Shown: positions 8,443 to 15,372, counted from the stretch's first letter. The stretch: DNA of 18,111 nt from JBDSTZ01 sp039927975 (GCA_039927975.1 JBDSTZ010000231.1:1-18111); one strand, 5' to 3'. Notes: generated by a model not told the origin, from the letters alone. Translations and numbers: made by a program.

Positions 8443-9332
8443 AAAAAATCAGAAAAGCCGTATTCCCCGTCGCCGGCCTGGGCAGCCGTTTTCTGCCCGC
8501 CACCAAGGCGCAGCCAAAAGAGATGCTGCCGATTGTCGACAAGCCGCTGATCCAGTACGCGGTGGAGGAGGCGGTCGCGGCCGGCATCACCGAAATGATC
8601 TTCATCACGGGCCGCAACAAGCGCGCCATCGAAGACCATTTCGACAAGGCCTACGAACTTGAATCCGAACTCGAAGCGGCCGGCAAGGAAGCGCTGCTCG
8701 AATTCGTCCGTAACGTGATCCCGAAAAACATCACCTGCATCTACATCCGCCAGTCGGCCCCGCTGGGACTCGGCCACGCCGTGCTGTGCGCGCGGCCGGT
8801 GGTGGGCGACGAGCCGTTTGCCGTGCTGCTGGCTGACGACTTCATGGACACCGAGCCGGGCGCCAGGCCGGTGCTGGCGCAAATGACCGAATTGCACGAA
8901 TACGAGAATTGCAGCATTCTCGCGGTGCAGGATGTGCCGCGCGCCGACACCCGCCAGTACGGCATCGTCAGCGCGTCGGCCTATCGTCCCGACCTCGAAC
9001 TGGTGTCTGGCATCGTCGAGAAACCGCAGCCGGAGGTGGCGCCGTCGACGCTGGCGGTGGTGGGCCGCTACGTCCTGTCGGGGCGGATTTTCGACTACCT
9101 TGAAAACCTCGGCACCGGCACCGGTGGCGAGATCCAGCTGACCGACGGCATCGCCGCGCTGATGGCGTCCGAGCGCGTGCTGGCCTACCGCTACGCCGGC
9201 CAGCGCTACGACTGTGGCTCCAAACTCGGCTACCTGAAGGCGACGATGGCCATGGGCCTCAAGCACCCCGAGACCGGCGCCGCCTTCCGCCAATACCTCG
9301 ACCAGATGCAGAAGGAGCGCGAAGCGACATGA
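8439..9332 (+). CDS. galU: UTP--glucose-1-phosphate uridylyltransferase
   Basis: This 297-residue protein has the nucleotidyltransferase signature PVAGLGSRFLPATKAQPKEM at about residues 10-29. It also has LADDFM (metal-binding Asp region), IVEKPQPEVAP, and the C-terminal DCGSKLGYLKA, all typical of bacterial GalU. It makes UDP-glucose from UTP and glucose-1-phosphate in the cytoplasm, feeding lipopolysaccharide core, capsule or exopolysaccharide and galactose metabolism. The ATG overlaps the ligA stop (ATGA), and the galU stop in turn overlaps the deformylase start (ATGA). Its own ribosome-binding site is poor (AAGAAG), which fits translational coupling. Confidence 0.97.
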   Translation: MKKIRKAVFPVAGLGSRFLPATKAQPKEMLPIVDKPLIQYAVEEAVAAGITEMIFITGRNKRAIEDHFDKAYELESELEAAGKEALLEFVRNVIPKNITCIYIRQSAPLGLGHAVLCARPVVGDEPFAVLLADDFMDTEPGARPVLAQMTELHEYENCSILAVQDVPRADTRQYGIVSASAYRPDLELVSGIVEKPQPEVAPSTLAVVGRYVLSGRIFDYLENLGTGTGGEIQLTDGIAALMASERVLAYRYAGQRYDCGSKLGYLKATMAMGLKHPETGAAFRQYLDQMQKEREAT

Positions 9333-9865
9333 CCGTACGCGAGATTTTGAAAATGGGCGACCCGCGCCTGCTGCGGGTGGCCGAACCGGTGCGCGAATTC
9401 GGCACGCCGGCAATGGACCAGCTGATCGCCGACATGTTCGACACCATGCACGCGGCCAATGGGGCAGGGCTGGCGGCGCCGCAGATCGGCGTCAATCTGC
9501 AGCTGGTGATCTACGGCTTCAAGCAAAACCAGCGTTATCCCGACGCCCCGGCGGTGCCCGAGACAGTGCTGATCAACCCGGTGCTCACGCCCTTGTCGGA
9601 CGAGATGGAAGAGCAGTTTGAAGGCTGCCTGTCGGTGCCGGGCCTGCGCGGCAGCGTGCCGCGCTACACCCGCCTGCATTACGAAGGCGTCGACCAGCAT
9701 GGCGCGCCGATCTCGCGCGACGTCGACGGCTTCCACGCGCGCGTGGTGCAGCACGAGGTGGACCACCTGCTCGGCATCCTGTACCCGATGCGGATCACCG
9801 ACTTTTCGCGCTTCGGCTACACCGAGGTGATGTTCCCCGAGCTTGACCCCAACGACGACGATTGA
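9329..9865 (+). CDS. def: Peptide deformylase
   Basis: This 178-residue protein holds all three deformylase motifs: GAGLAAPQ (45-52), EGCLS (98-102, metal ligand Cys100) and HEVDH (142-146, ligands His142 and His146, catalytic Glu143). It removes the formyl group from the N-terminal methionine of new proteins. Many betaproteobacteria carry a second deformylase besides the def-fmt copy; placement next to galU without fmt suggests this is such an additional copy, which is an inference. The sequence EGCLSVPGLRG resembles the type III/alternative form more than the canonical EGCLSVPG(I/V)R-AxV one, and the tail ends in acidic NDDD. The start overlaps the galU stop. Confidence 0.95.
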   Translation: MTVREILKMGDPRLLRVAEPVREFGTPAMDQLIADMFDTMHAANGAGLAAPQIGVNLQLVIYGFKQNQRYPDAPAVPETVLINPVLTPLSDEMEEQFEGCLSVPGLRGSVPRYTRLHYEGVDQHGAPISRDVDGFHARVVQHEVDHLLGILYPMRITDFSRFGYTEVMFPELDPNDDD

Positions 9866-9873
9866 GCCATACC

Positions 9874-10377
9874 GTGAGCAAACCCGTGCACAAAACCCTG
9901 ATCATTGCGCTGCTGGCGCTGCCTTTGTTGCCTTCGATGGCGCAGGCCGAGGACTTCTTCACCAAGGTCGATCCGGCCCCGCGCAGCGAGTTCTGGGTCG
10001 ACAGCGGCTTTGCGACCTACCACTTTGACCGCGACCGCGACCTCAATGGCCGCAACAGCGGCTTGGGCGCCGAATACCGCTTCAATGCGGCCAGCGCCGT
10101 GACGCTCGGGCGCTTCTACAACAGCGACCGTGAGCACTCCTCGTATGCCGGCCTGATCTGGCAACCGTACGCGGTCGGTCCGGTCAAGCTGGGCGCAGTG
10201 ATGGCCGCCTTCAACGGCTATCCCCACATGCGTGACGGCGGGTGGTTCCCCGCGCTGATTCCGATGGCGACCTTCGACTATCAGCGCGTCGGCGTGAATA
10301 TCGGCGTGGTGCCGTCGTACAAAGACCGCCTGTACGGCGGCATTTCGTTCCAGCTCAAGTTCAAGCTGTTCGAGTAG
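9874..10377 (+). CDS. Small exported beta-barrel-like outer membrane protein of unknown function
   Basis: Started at GTG 9874, this is 167 residues with a clear signal peptide (SKPVHK, a hydrophobic LIIALLALPLLPS core, then AQA before EDFF). The mature part alternates polar and aromatic/hydrophobic residues in short strands separated by turns (for example GLGAEYRF, AVTLGRFYNS, YAGLIWQPYAV, VGVNIGVVPS, YGGISFQLKFKLF). This suggests a small 8-strand outer membrane barrel ending in an aromatic-rich strand. I do not recognise a named family with certainty; PagP was considered, but its hallmark residues were not seen. TTG at 9862 is the alternative start and would overlap the def stop in TTGA; GTG was preferred as the stronger codon with an equally good signal peptide. 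It lies in the smc-to-glxA run. Confidence 0.75.
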   Translation: MSKPVHKTLIIALLALPLLPSMAQAEDFFTKVDPAPRSEFWVDSGFATYHFDRDRDLNGRNSGLGAEYRFNAASAVTLGRFYNSDREHSSYAGLIWQPYAVGPVKLGAVMAAFNGYPHMRDGGWFPALIPMATFDYQRVGVNIGVVPSYKDRLYGGISFQLKFKLFE

Positions 10378-10388
10378 CGAGCGGGCGC

Positions 10389-11384
10389 ATGCCACGTCCA
10401 CATCGGATCGTCATCGTCGCGTTCCCGCCGGCGCAGATGCTCGATGTGACCGGGCCGCTGGACGTGTTCAGTGCCGCCAACGAGATTGTCACCGAGGCCG
10501 GCCGCAGCGCGCCTTACGAGGTGCTGCTTGCCTCGCCCGGCGCGGGGCCGGTGCCGACGACTTCCGGCATTGCGATCCACGCCACGCTCGACGTGTTCAA
10601 CCGCACCCTGCGGGCCGACACATTGATCCTGGCCGGCGGGCCTGGCGCGCGCAGCATGCCGCGTCAATCCGCACTGGTCGAGGCAGTGACGGCGCTGTGC
10701 CGCGACACCGCGCGCGTCGCCTCCATCTGTACCGGGGCGTTCGCGCTGGCTGCCACCGGCCTGCTGGGCGAAGGACCTGCGACCACCCACTGGGCCCACT
10801 TCGACGAGTTCGAAGGCGTGTTTCCGCAGGTGGCGATCGATCGCGACGCGCTCTTCATCACCGAGGGAAAATACCACAGCTCGGCCGGCATCTCGGCCGG
10901 CATCGACTACGCGCTCGCTCTGGTCGAGCATGACCTGGGACGCAAAATCGCCCTGCGCGTCGCGCGCGAACTGGTGGTGTTCCTCAAGCGCCCCGGCGGC
11001 CAGTCGCAGTTCAGCGCCCATCTGGCCGCCGAAGTCGGCGCCGACGATCCCGACCGCTTCGGCGAGCTGGGACGATGGCTGGCCGAGCACCTGGACGAAG
11101 CGCTGTCGATCGACCTGATGGCCGAGAGGATGGCCATGAGCCCGCGTAACTTCGCGCGACGCTTCAAGCAGGCGATGAACGTGACGCCGAGCGGCTATCT
11201 GCAGACCTTGCGTGTCGATGCGGCGCGCCGCATGTTGAGCGAAAGCGCGCTGTCGGTGGCCCGCATCGCCAGGCGCTGCGGCTTCGCCTCGACGGCGGCG
11301 ATGAAGACCGAGTTCCAGCGCCACCTGCAAGTCGGCCCCGAGGAATTTCGCGCGCGCTTTCAAAGCACGGGCGCGAAGATTTAG
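10389..11384 (+). CDS. GlxA family transcriptional regulator (DJ-1/PfpI-like domain plus AraC HTH)
   Basis: Started at ATG 10389, the protein has 331 residues. Residues about 5-185 form a class I glutamine amidotransferase-like (DJ-1/PfpI) domain, with AFPPAQMLDVTGPLDVF at the start, the nucleophile elbow ASICTGAFALAATGLL (Cys114) and the family motif ATTHW (131-135). Residues about 230-325 form a two-helix-turn-helix AraC DNA-binding domain, ending SVARIARRCGFAS...FRARF. Such regulators control small-molecule catabolism in other bacteria; the ligand here is unknown. The frame is open further upstream, but that part overlaps the preceding gene and has no resemblance to the family. It begins 11 bases after the barrel-protein stop, so it may be the last gene of the operon. 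It converges with the peroxidase operon. Confidence 0.9.
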   Translation: MPRPHRIVIVAFPPAQMLDVTGPLDVFSAANEIVTEAGRSAPYEVLLASPGAGPVPTTSGIAIHATLDVFNRTLRADTLILAGGPGARSMPRQSALVEAVTALCRDTARVASICTGAFALAATGLLGEGPATTHWAHFDEFEGVFPQVAIDRDALFITEGKYHSSAGISAGIDYALALVEHDLGRKIALRVARELVVFLKRPGGQSQFSAHLAAEVGADDPDRFGELGRWLAEHLDEALSIDLMAERMAMSPRNFARRFKQAMNVTPSGYLQTLRVDAARRMLSESALSVARIARRCGFASTAAMKTEFQRHLQVGPEEFRARFQSTGAKI

Positions 11385-11415
11385 TCGTTTCGACCAGCTC
11401 TGCGAAGATATCCAT
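11384..11415 (-). pseudogene. Possible truncated start of a third gene in the peroxidase operon
   Basis: On the minus strand, AAGGAG (11421-11426) stands five bases before an ATG at 11413-11415. That ATG overlaps the peroxidase stop by one base (TGATG). It opens MDIFAELVET and then runs antisense through the end of glxA to a stop near 11164, giving 83 codons. Only about the first ten codons lie outside glxA, and after about residue 12 the sequence turns into Arg/Ser-rich shadow-like text. An ideal Shine-Dalgarno and coupled start without a credible downstream protein suggest a gene cut off here, a short peptide, or chance. No function can be given. Confidence 0.3.
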
Positions 11416-11431
11416 CAGTTCTCCTTGATGG
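11412..11431. repeat. Short inverted repeat at the convergent glxA/peroxidase junction
   Basis: CCATCA (11412-11417) and TGATGG (11426-11431) form a six-base stem around an eight-base loop that contains the AAGGAG sequence on the minus strand. In RNA from the peroxidase operon it would overlap the stop codon and hide the ribosome-binding site of the small downstream frame. No T tract follows on either strand, so it is a weak terminator candidate. Confidence 0.25.
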
Positions 11432-12641
11432 CACCGGATAGCGTGCCGAGGAAGGCTACCAGGTCGGCGATCTCCTGTTCCGACAGCGCCATCGGCGAAC
11501 GCTCACTGTGGCCGATGGCGGCGCGCGGCGCCTTGACGTAATGGCGGACCACTTGCTCAAGGCTGGCGATCTGCCCCGCATGCATGTACGGCGCGCGCAG
11601 CGCTACGTTGCGCAAGCTCGGCGTCTTGAAGGCGCCGTCCATGTGACGGTCGTCGGTGGCGATGAAGGCCAGTTCGCCGCAATCGCGTGGCCGCGCATCG
11701 CTGAACGGTCCGAGGCAATTGAATGGATCGCGCAGCACGGTGGCGATGGCGGCAGAGCGTCCCATCTCGGGCGAGGCCAGGTCATGCGGCGCGACGCCGG
11801 TATTGTGGAAATGCTGGTCGCTCAGGAGCGGGCCGCCGTGGCAGCTGACGCAGCTTGCCTTGCCGATGAACAGACGCAGCCCGCGCTTTTCGGGCGCGGT
11901 GAGAATGGAAGCAGCTGCGGGGTCGTCGCGCAGCGTAGCGCCGATGTAGTTGTCGAGCCGGGAAGGGGCGTGCGCCAGCGTCTTCTCGTAGGCCGCAATC
12001 GCCTTGCCCATGTTGGCGAAGACGCGCGAGATGGCGGTGCGCTGCGATTCGTCCAGCTTGTCCCACGCCGCGCGTTCGGCCTTGGTGCCGACCGGGCTGG
12101 CGTTGTCGGGCAGGCCGGCAAACGAGGGCATCGCGCCGAAGACGGTTTCGTACTCGGTACGGTAGTGCTGCTGCGTCACTCTCGCATGCGCGAGACGGTT
12201 GCCGCCATGTTCCTTGGCGTCCTCCAGTGGACCGAGCGCCTGCGCCCAGACGCTGTCCTTGCGGCCGTCCCAGAACTGCCAGGCGCCGTGGCCGCTGCCG
12301 ACCACCGGCATGGTTCGCCGCTGGCCCGTCGCCACGCCTTGCGCCAGTGCGCGCCCATCCTGGAACTGCAAGGCCGGGTCGTGGCAGGACGCGCACGCCA
12401 CCTGGCCATTGGCACTCAGGCGCTTGTCGAAAAACAGGCGCTTGCCCAGTGCGGCGGCGCGCACCGAGCCTTCGTAGGCGTTCGATGGATCGGCCGGCGC
12501 TGCGGGCAGGGCGTCGATATGCAGTGTGCGCATGACCGTCCGCTCGGCCGGGGTCCAGCCATCGCGCTCGGCAAGGCATTGGCCGGATGCGAGCAGCACC
12601 GGCAGAGCGGCGGCCGCACGCCACCATGCGCGCCCGTTCAT
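11415..12641 (-). CDS. Di-heme cytochrome c peroxidase / MauG family protein
   Basis: This 408-residue protein starts with a Sec signal (AAALPVLLASGQCLA). It carries two covalent heme sites, CASCH (Cys83, Cys86, His87) and CVSCH (Cys264, Cys267, His268), in the usual two-domain arrangement. Other family marks are LGKRLFFDKRLSANGQ, FWDGRKDSVWAQALGPLE, KTPSLRNVALRAPYMHAG and LEQVVRHY. The family includes periplasmic hydrogen peroxide reductases and MauG-type enzymes that oxidise residues of a partner protein; the sequence alone does not separate these here. An extra Cys pair (Cys309, Cys321) flanks NCLGPFSDARPRDCG and could form a disulfide. The start overlaps the stop of the upstream YtkA-like lipoprotein gene (ATGA), so the two are made together. 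Confidence 0.93.
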   Translation of the reverse strand: MNGRAWWRAAAALPVLLASGQCLAERDGWTPAERTVMRTLHIDALPAAPADPSNAYEGSVRAAALGKRLFFDKRLSANGQVACASCHDPALQFQDGRALAQGVATGQRRTMPVVGSGHGAWQFWDGRKDSVWAQALGPLEDAKEHGGNRLAHARVTQQHYRTEYETVFGAMPSFAGLPDNASPVGTKAERAAWDKLDESQRTAISRVFANMGKAIAAYEKTLAHAPSRLDNYIGATLRDDPAAASILTAPEKRGLRLFIGKASCVSCHGGPLLSDQHFHNTGVAPHDLASPEMGRSAAIATVLRDPFNCLGPFSDARPRDCGELAFIATDDRHMDGAFKTPSLRNVALRAPYMHAGQIASLEQVVRHYVKAPRAAIGHSERSPMALSEQEIADLVAFLGTLSGAIKEN

Positions 12642-13096
12642 CGCGCGGCCGCCAGCACGCGCTGGGTGGGCGCTTCGATGATGGTATTGAAGGTGACTTG
12701 GTCGTCACCGCCCTTGGCCTTCATGTTGACGCGCATTTCCCACCAGCCGGTCATGCTGAACTTGACGCCGTCGAGACGGTATTTGCCGTCGCCCAGGGCT
12801 TCGGTCACGCGCGGTTTGGTAGGCAGTCCGTGGCCGTGCTGCGGCATGCCGCCGTCGAAGTCGATGCGCACGCCGTCCACGCCGGCGCCCGTGGCGTCAA
12901 CGATGCGGATTTCCCAAGGGTGAAGGCGGTTGATATCGACCGGGTCAACCAGCGGGCGCATCGAGACACTGTACAAGCCATGTTCGCTGGTGCGCGTCAG
13001 GCGCAAGTCGAGATCGGCCGGAGGGCTGAGCATCGAGCAGCCGCCGGCTGCGGCGAGTAGAAAAATGCCGAAGATGGTTCTCAATAGCGCGCACAT
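12638..13096 (-). CDS. YtkA-like small lipoprotein coupled to the di-heme peroxidase
   Basis: This 152-residue protein has a lipoprotein signal (FGIFLLAAAGGC, modified Cys20). It is followed by one immunoglobulin-like beta domain with the YtkA/FixH-type signature GMPQHGHGLPTKPRV (about 83-97), then KYRLDGVKFSMTGWWEMRV (about 105-123). Met84, His87 and His89 could bind a metal, and Trp61, Trp118 and Trp119 are notable in so small a protein. YtkA-like domains occur in exported proteins associated with copper or respiratory enzymes; a precise role is unknown. A good ribosome-binding site (AAGGA, 13103-13107) stands six bases before the ATG. It is the first gene of a two-gene operon with the peroxidase, suggesting a shared substrate or partner role (inference). 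Confidence 0.85.
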   Translation of the reverse strand: MCALLRTIFGIFLLAAAGGCSMLSPPADLDLRLTRTSEHGLYSVSMRPLVDPVDINRLHPWEIRIVDATGAGVDGVRIDFDGGMPQHGHGLPTKPRVTEALGDGKYRLDGVKFSMTGWWEMRVNMKAKGGDDQVTFNTIIEAPTQRVLAAAR

Positions 13097-13102
13097 ACGA
13101 TT

Positions 13103-13107
13103 TCCTT
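13103..13107 (-). promoter_or_regulatory. Ribosome binding site of the YtkA-like/peroxidase operon
   Basis: AAGGA on the minus strand lies six bases before the ATG at 13094-13096. It fixes that start against the longer 95-codon frame reading antisense through this gap. The rest of the 13097-13303 gap (207 bases) shows no convincing gene and no clear -35/-10 pair. Confidence 0.6.
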
Positions 13108-13257
13108 TTTGACTGGAGATTCACGAAAGAGAGCAAGCGGCGGGGCTTGTCTCGCGGTGAAGCCAGTATCGGAGAAGGGCGGTGCGCGAAGAGGACAAAA
13201 AGGTCGCAAATACTGCCAACTTGCTGGCGAACCTGGGGTGCGGGCGCGGCGCCGGAG

Positions 13258-13272
13258 ATCGCGGCGCGCGAT
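13258..13272. repeat. Inverted repeat downstream of the CII-family regulator
   Basis: ATCGCG-GCG-CGCGAT is a perfect six-base inverted repeat about 30 bases past the regulator stop and within the leader region of the peroxidase operon. There is no T tract on the minus strand. It may be a weak terminator hairpin separating the two minus-strand units, or an operator. Confidence 0.3.
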
Positions 13273-13303
13273 GCAACGATCTACTTGATGGATACCGCCA
13301 CGA

Positions 13304-13789
13304 TTAATTTCCGCTACGGCGCTGCCTGATGCGCGCGCGCCATTCGCCCAGCGCCGCCAGCGCGCCACTGAATTCGCGCTCGATCAGATCGGCCTCGGCA
13401 ACCGTCACCACGCCGTCGCTGAGCGCCTTCGACACCGACTCGGCGACGCCGCCGACCTGGCTCATCACGCGGCACACGGTCTGCGACAGATCGTCGCTGC
13501 CAACCTGCTCCGGCTGCGGCACGATAAAGGCGGCCATCCCGTGCCGCACCAGCAGCGCGTGCAGCGGCAGGTGCGCTTCCTCCACGCCGTGCCGGTGGCA
13601 CAACTCGACGATGCACGACACCTCTTCAAACGACGGATAGTGCGACGCGATCGTCGGCGACAGCTTGTTGCGCAAGACGTTAGGCGAGATATCCATCTCC
13701 CTCGCCAGGGCGTCCAGCCCGCCGGGAAAATTGCGCGCCACTTTGTACAGGGCGTCGTGTTGGTTCATGTCCAGGTACCTGCGAGTCAT
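13304..13789 (-). CDS. Phage regulatory CII family protein (P2/186 CP76-like)
   Basis: This 161-residue protein begins DMNQHDALYKVARNFPGG, then shows a helix-turn-helix LDALAREMDISPNVLRNKL (about residues 25-43). A helical C-terminal half ends in basic RARIRQRR. This matches the CII/CP76 family first described from 186-like phages, where CII activates the lysogeny promoter. No integrase, capsid or other phage gene is in the window, so this looks like a standing chromosomal regulator of phage ancestry. Its targets are unknown; the divergent three-gene membrane module 87 bases away is the obvious candidate (inference). ATG 13789 is used; ATG 13768 (MNQHDALYK) is a possible shorter start that also begins right at the conserved region. 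Confidence 0.85.
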   Translation of the reverse strand: MTRRYLDMNQHDALYKVARNFPGGLDALAREMDISPNVLRNKLSPTIASHYPSFEEVSCIVELCHRHGVEEAHLPLHALLVRHGMAAFIVPQPEQVGSDDLSQTVCRVMSQVGGVAESVSKALSDGVVTVAEADLIEREFSGALAALGEWRARIRQRRSGN

Positions 13790-13876
13790 GGTGTTTTTGC
13801 CTTTTTTTTACCGATGCGGGTCAACATTATGCCGGTTAATCTTAGTACAACTTAAATCAATCAACAAGCGGCAACG
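13790..13876. promoter_or_regulatory. AT-rich divergent promoter region between the CII-family regulator and the membrane module
   Basis: These 87 bases are far more AT-rich than the rest of the window and separate two divergent genes. On the minus strand CATAAT (13826-13831) is a good -10 for the regulator, with a weak TTAAGT -35 18 bases away. On the plus strand TACAAC (13846-13851) or TTAAAT (13852-13857) could serve as -10, but no clear -35 is seen. CAAC recurs at 13822-13825, 13848-13851 and near 13862, and an eight-T run stands at 13802-13809. A shared regulator site is plausible but not shown. Confidence 0.4.
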
Positions 13877-14551
13877 ATGACCAAGTTCTCCACACTGATC
13901 CTGACCGTGCTGCTCGCCGCTGGCTTGCACAGCGCGGCGCTTGCCGGCACCGGCACGCAGCCGGCTCCCTCGTTCAAGGGTGGCTTCTCGTCGCAACGCA
14001 GCAGCAGCGTGCGGCCGGCGCCGCCGCCAACGAGTCCGAGCCGTGGGCAGTTCGGCCGCTTCGGTGGATCGGGTCCCGCGGCATCGGCGCCACCGGATAG
14101 TTCGGCACTGAGCCGGGATCTGAGCCGGCAGGCGTCGCAAGAGCGCGCCCTGCGCACGCTGGACGCCAGGCGCGCGCCGCCGCCGGCGCCCATACCGGCG
14201 CCGGCGCAGGTTCGCAACGACGCGCCGATGCAGATGCCGATGCCGGCGCAGCCGCCGGTCGTGATCCAGCAGCGCGGTGGCATTGGCGATGTGCTGGCCG
14301 GCGTGCTGATCGGCCGCGCCATGAGCGACAGCCACCCGACCGTGTATGCGGGCGGCCCGATGGCGCGGGTTGACCTTGGCGTCGAAGACGGCGCTGCGCG
14401 CGAACGCGGTTCCTTCCTTGGCGGCGTGATGCGCTTGTTCGTGTGGCTCTTGATGCTGGCGGTGATTGGCTGGGCGATCTATTTCGCGGTGAGCCGCATC
14501 CGCCGCGCCAGGCGGCAAAGCACACCGAACTACACCTTTGAAAGGGAATGA
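13877..14551 (+). CDS. Exported Pro/Gly-rich single-pass membrane protein of unknown function
   Basis: This 224-residue protein has a signal peptide (residues 1-23, cut after SAALA) and a long low-complexity Pro/Ser/Gly/Arg-rich stretch (about 25-130) with Pro-Ala repeats and a Met-Pro stretch (MQMPMPAQPP). A glycine-rich amphipathic segment (GGIGDVLAGVLIG, 134-146) follows. A transmembrane helix lies at about 185-206 (MRLFVWLLMLAVIGWAIYFAV), with a basic tail RIRRARR facing the cytoplasm. I do not recognise a family. The N-terminal region is probably periplasmic and disordered. The next gene begins one base after the stop, its Shine-Dalgarno lies inside the end of this gene, and the set forms one operon with the DUF2491 and coiled-coil proteins. 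A joint envelope role is inferred from position only. Confidence 0.75.
   Translation: MTKFSTLILTVLLAAGLHSAALAGTGTQPAPSFKGGFSSQRSSSVRPAPPPTSPSRGQFGRFGGSGPAASAPPDSSALSRDLSRQASQERALRTLDARRAPPPAPIPAPAQVRNDAPMQMPMPAQPPVVIQQRGGIGDVLAGVLIGRAMSDSHPTVYAGGPMARVDLGVEDGAARERGSFLGGVMRLFVWLLMLAVIGWAIYFAVSRIRRARRQSTPNYTFERE
14541..14546 (+). promoter_or_regulatory. Ribosome binding site that sets the DUF2491 start
   Basis: AAAGGG lies six bases before ATG 14553, inside the last codons of the preceding gene. It favours that ATG over the in-frame TTG at 14538, which lies ahead of this site. Confidence 0.6.
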
Positions 14552-14552
14552 G

Positions 14553-15338
14553 ATGGGCTGGAAGGATGCATACAACTATATGCGTGGCGTGGCCGGAAAG
14601 CAGGGCATCGGCGCGAGCAGCGCGCAGGACCTCGGTCTGCCGCTTGGCGCGCGGATCGGTGGGCTGATCAAGCTACAGCAGTCGCCCTTTATCCGCGCCG
14701 CCGCCGCCGGCTCGCTGATCGGCATGCCCGGCGAGGGCGACACCCGCATCGTCGCGGTGTCGTACATGAAGCTGAGCATGGCCGGCGAGCTATTTCGCTA
14801 CTACCTGGCGACCGGTGACGTCGATGAGCATGAGCGCTTCGTGCAGGTGTTCAGGGACGGCCAGGGCAATGTGGCTGAACTGATGTACTGCACCCAGCTG
14901 GCCCGCGTGATTCCCGAAACGGCGGAAGACCAGGATGCCTACACCGGCGAGTCCGGCGCGGGTCTGGGCGACGTCAGCTACACCTTGTGGCGCGAGCAGC
15001 TTGGCGATGCCGGTCTCGACGCCGCCCAGTTGGCGCAGGTGTTCGGCGACGCCGACCGGCTCGATTACTGGCGTGACGCCGGGCGCCGCGACGAAGCCTT
15101 TGTCGCTCCCTTCAACGGCACCGAAACGCGGCTCGACGACGCCGCCGGCATCAAGGGCCTCAAGCAGGAGATCTGGTTCATGCCGTATGTGCGTGAACTG
15201 GCCGGCGGCGGCAGCGAGTACCTGCTGATCACCACCGAAATTGTCGCCAGCGTGAACGGCGACGCGTCACAACGCGGTATCCATGTCGACTTCGTCATCG
15301 GCATACCGCTTGAGCAGGAACGGGTCGTCATCCAGTAG
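14553..15338 (+). CDS. DUF2491 family protein (YjfK-like)
   Basis: Started at ATG 14553 (MGWKDAYNYMRG), the protein has 261 residues. It shows the DUF2491 layout: LGLPLGARIGGLIKL near the N-terminus, then a compact alpha/beta body with YLATGDVDEHERFVQVF, LMYCTQLARVIPET, SYTLWREQL and the C-terminal ITTEIVASVNGDASQRG. No signal peptide or membrane helix is seen, so it is probably cytoplasmic or membrane-associated. The E. coli relative YjfK is encoded next to YjfJ, a PspA/IM30 protein, and here a PspA-like gene also follows. The biochemical function of the family is not established. The gene is 46 bases from the next one and 1 base from the previous one. Confidence 0.85.
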   Translation: MGWKDAYNYMRGVAGKQGIGASSAQDLGLPLGARIGGLIKLQQSPFIRAAAAGSLIGMPGEGDTRIVAVSYMKLSMAGELFRYYLATGDVDEHERFVQVFRDGQGNVAELMYCTQLARVIPETAEDQDAYTGESGAGLGDVSYTLWREQLGDAGLDAAQLAQVFGDADRLDYWRDAGRRDEAFVAPFNGTETRLDDAAGIKGLKQEIWFMPYVRELAGGGSEYLLITTEIVASVNGDASQRGIHVDFVIGIPLEQERVVIQ

Positions 15339-15372
15339 GGCGCCCGCTTGAGGTTTTCAGTTTTTCACAACG

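Noticed and set aside
9862..10377. Naming the small barrel protein as PagP
   Set aside because: Size and barrel pattern fit loosely, but I could not find PagP's catalytic His/Asp/Ser context, so no name is given.
10281..11363. Open frame of 360 codons on the minus strand opposite glxA
   Set aside because: It is antisense to a well-supported regulator and has no recognisable domain.
11508..12923. Open frame of 471 codons on the plus strand opposite the peroxidase operon
   Set aside because: It is antisense to a gene with two heme motifs and to a lipoprotein gene; composition is shadow-like.
13081..13368. 95-codon frame on the minus strand in the peroxidase leader
   Set aside because: It overlaps the starts and ends of two better genes and has Arg/Ala/Pro-rich text with no motif.
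13304..13789. A prophage or integrated element around the CII-family gene
   Set aside because: No integrase, structural gene, tRNA attachment site or flanking repeat is visible, and neighbouring genes look chromosomal.
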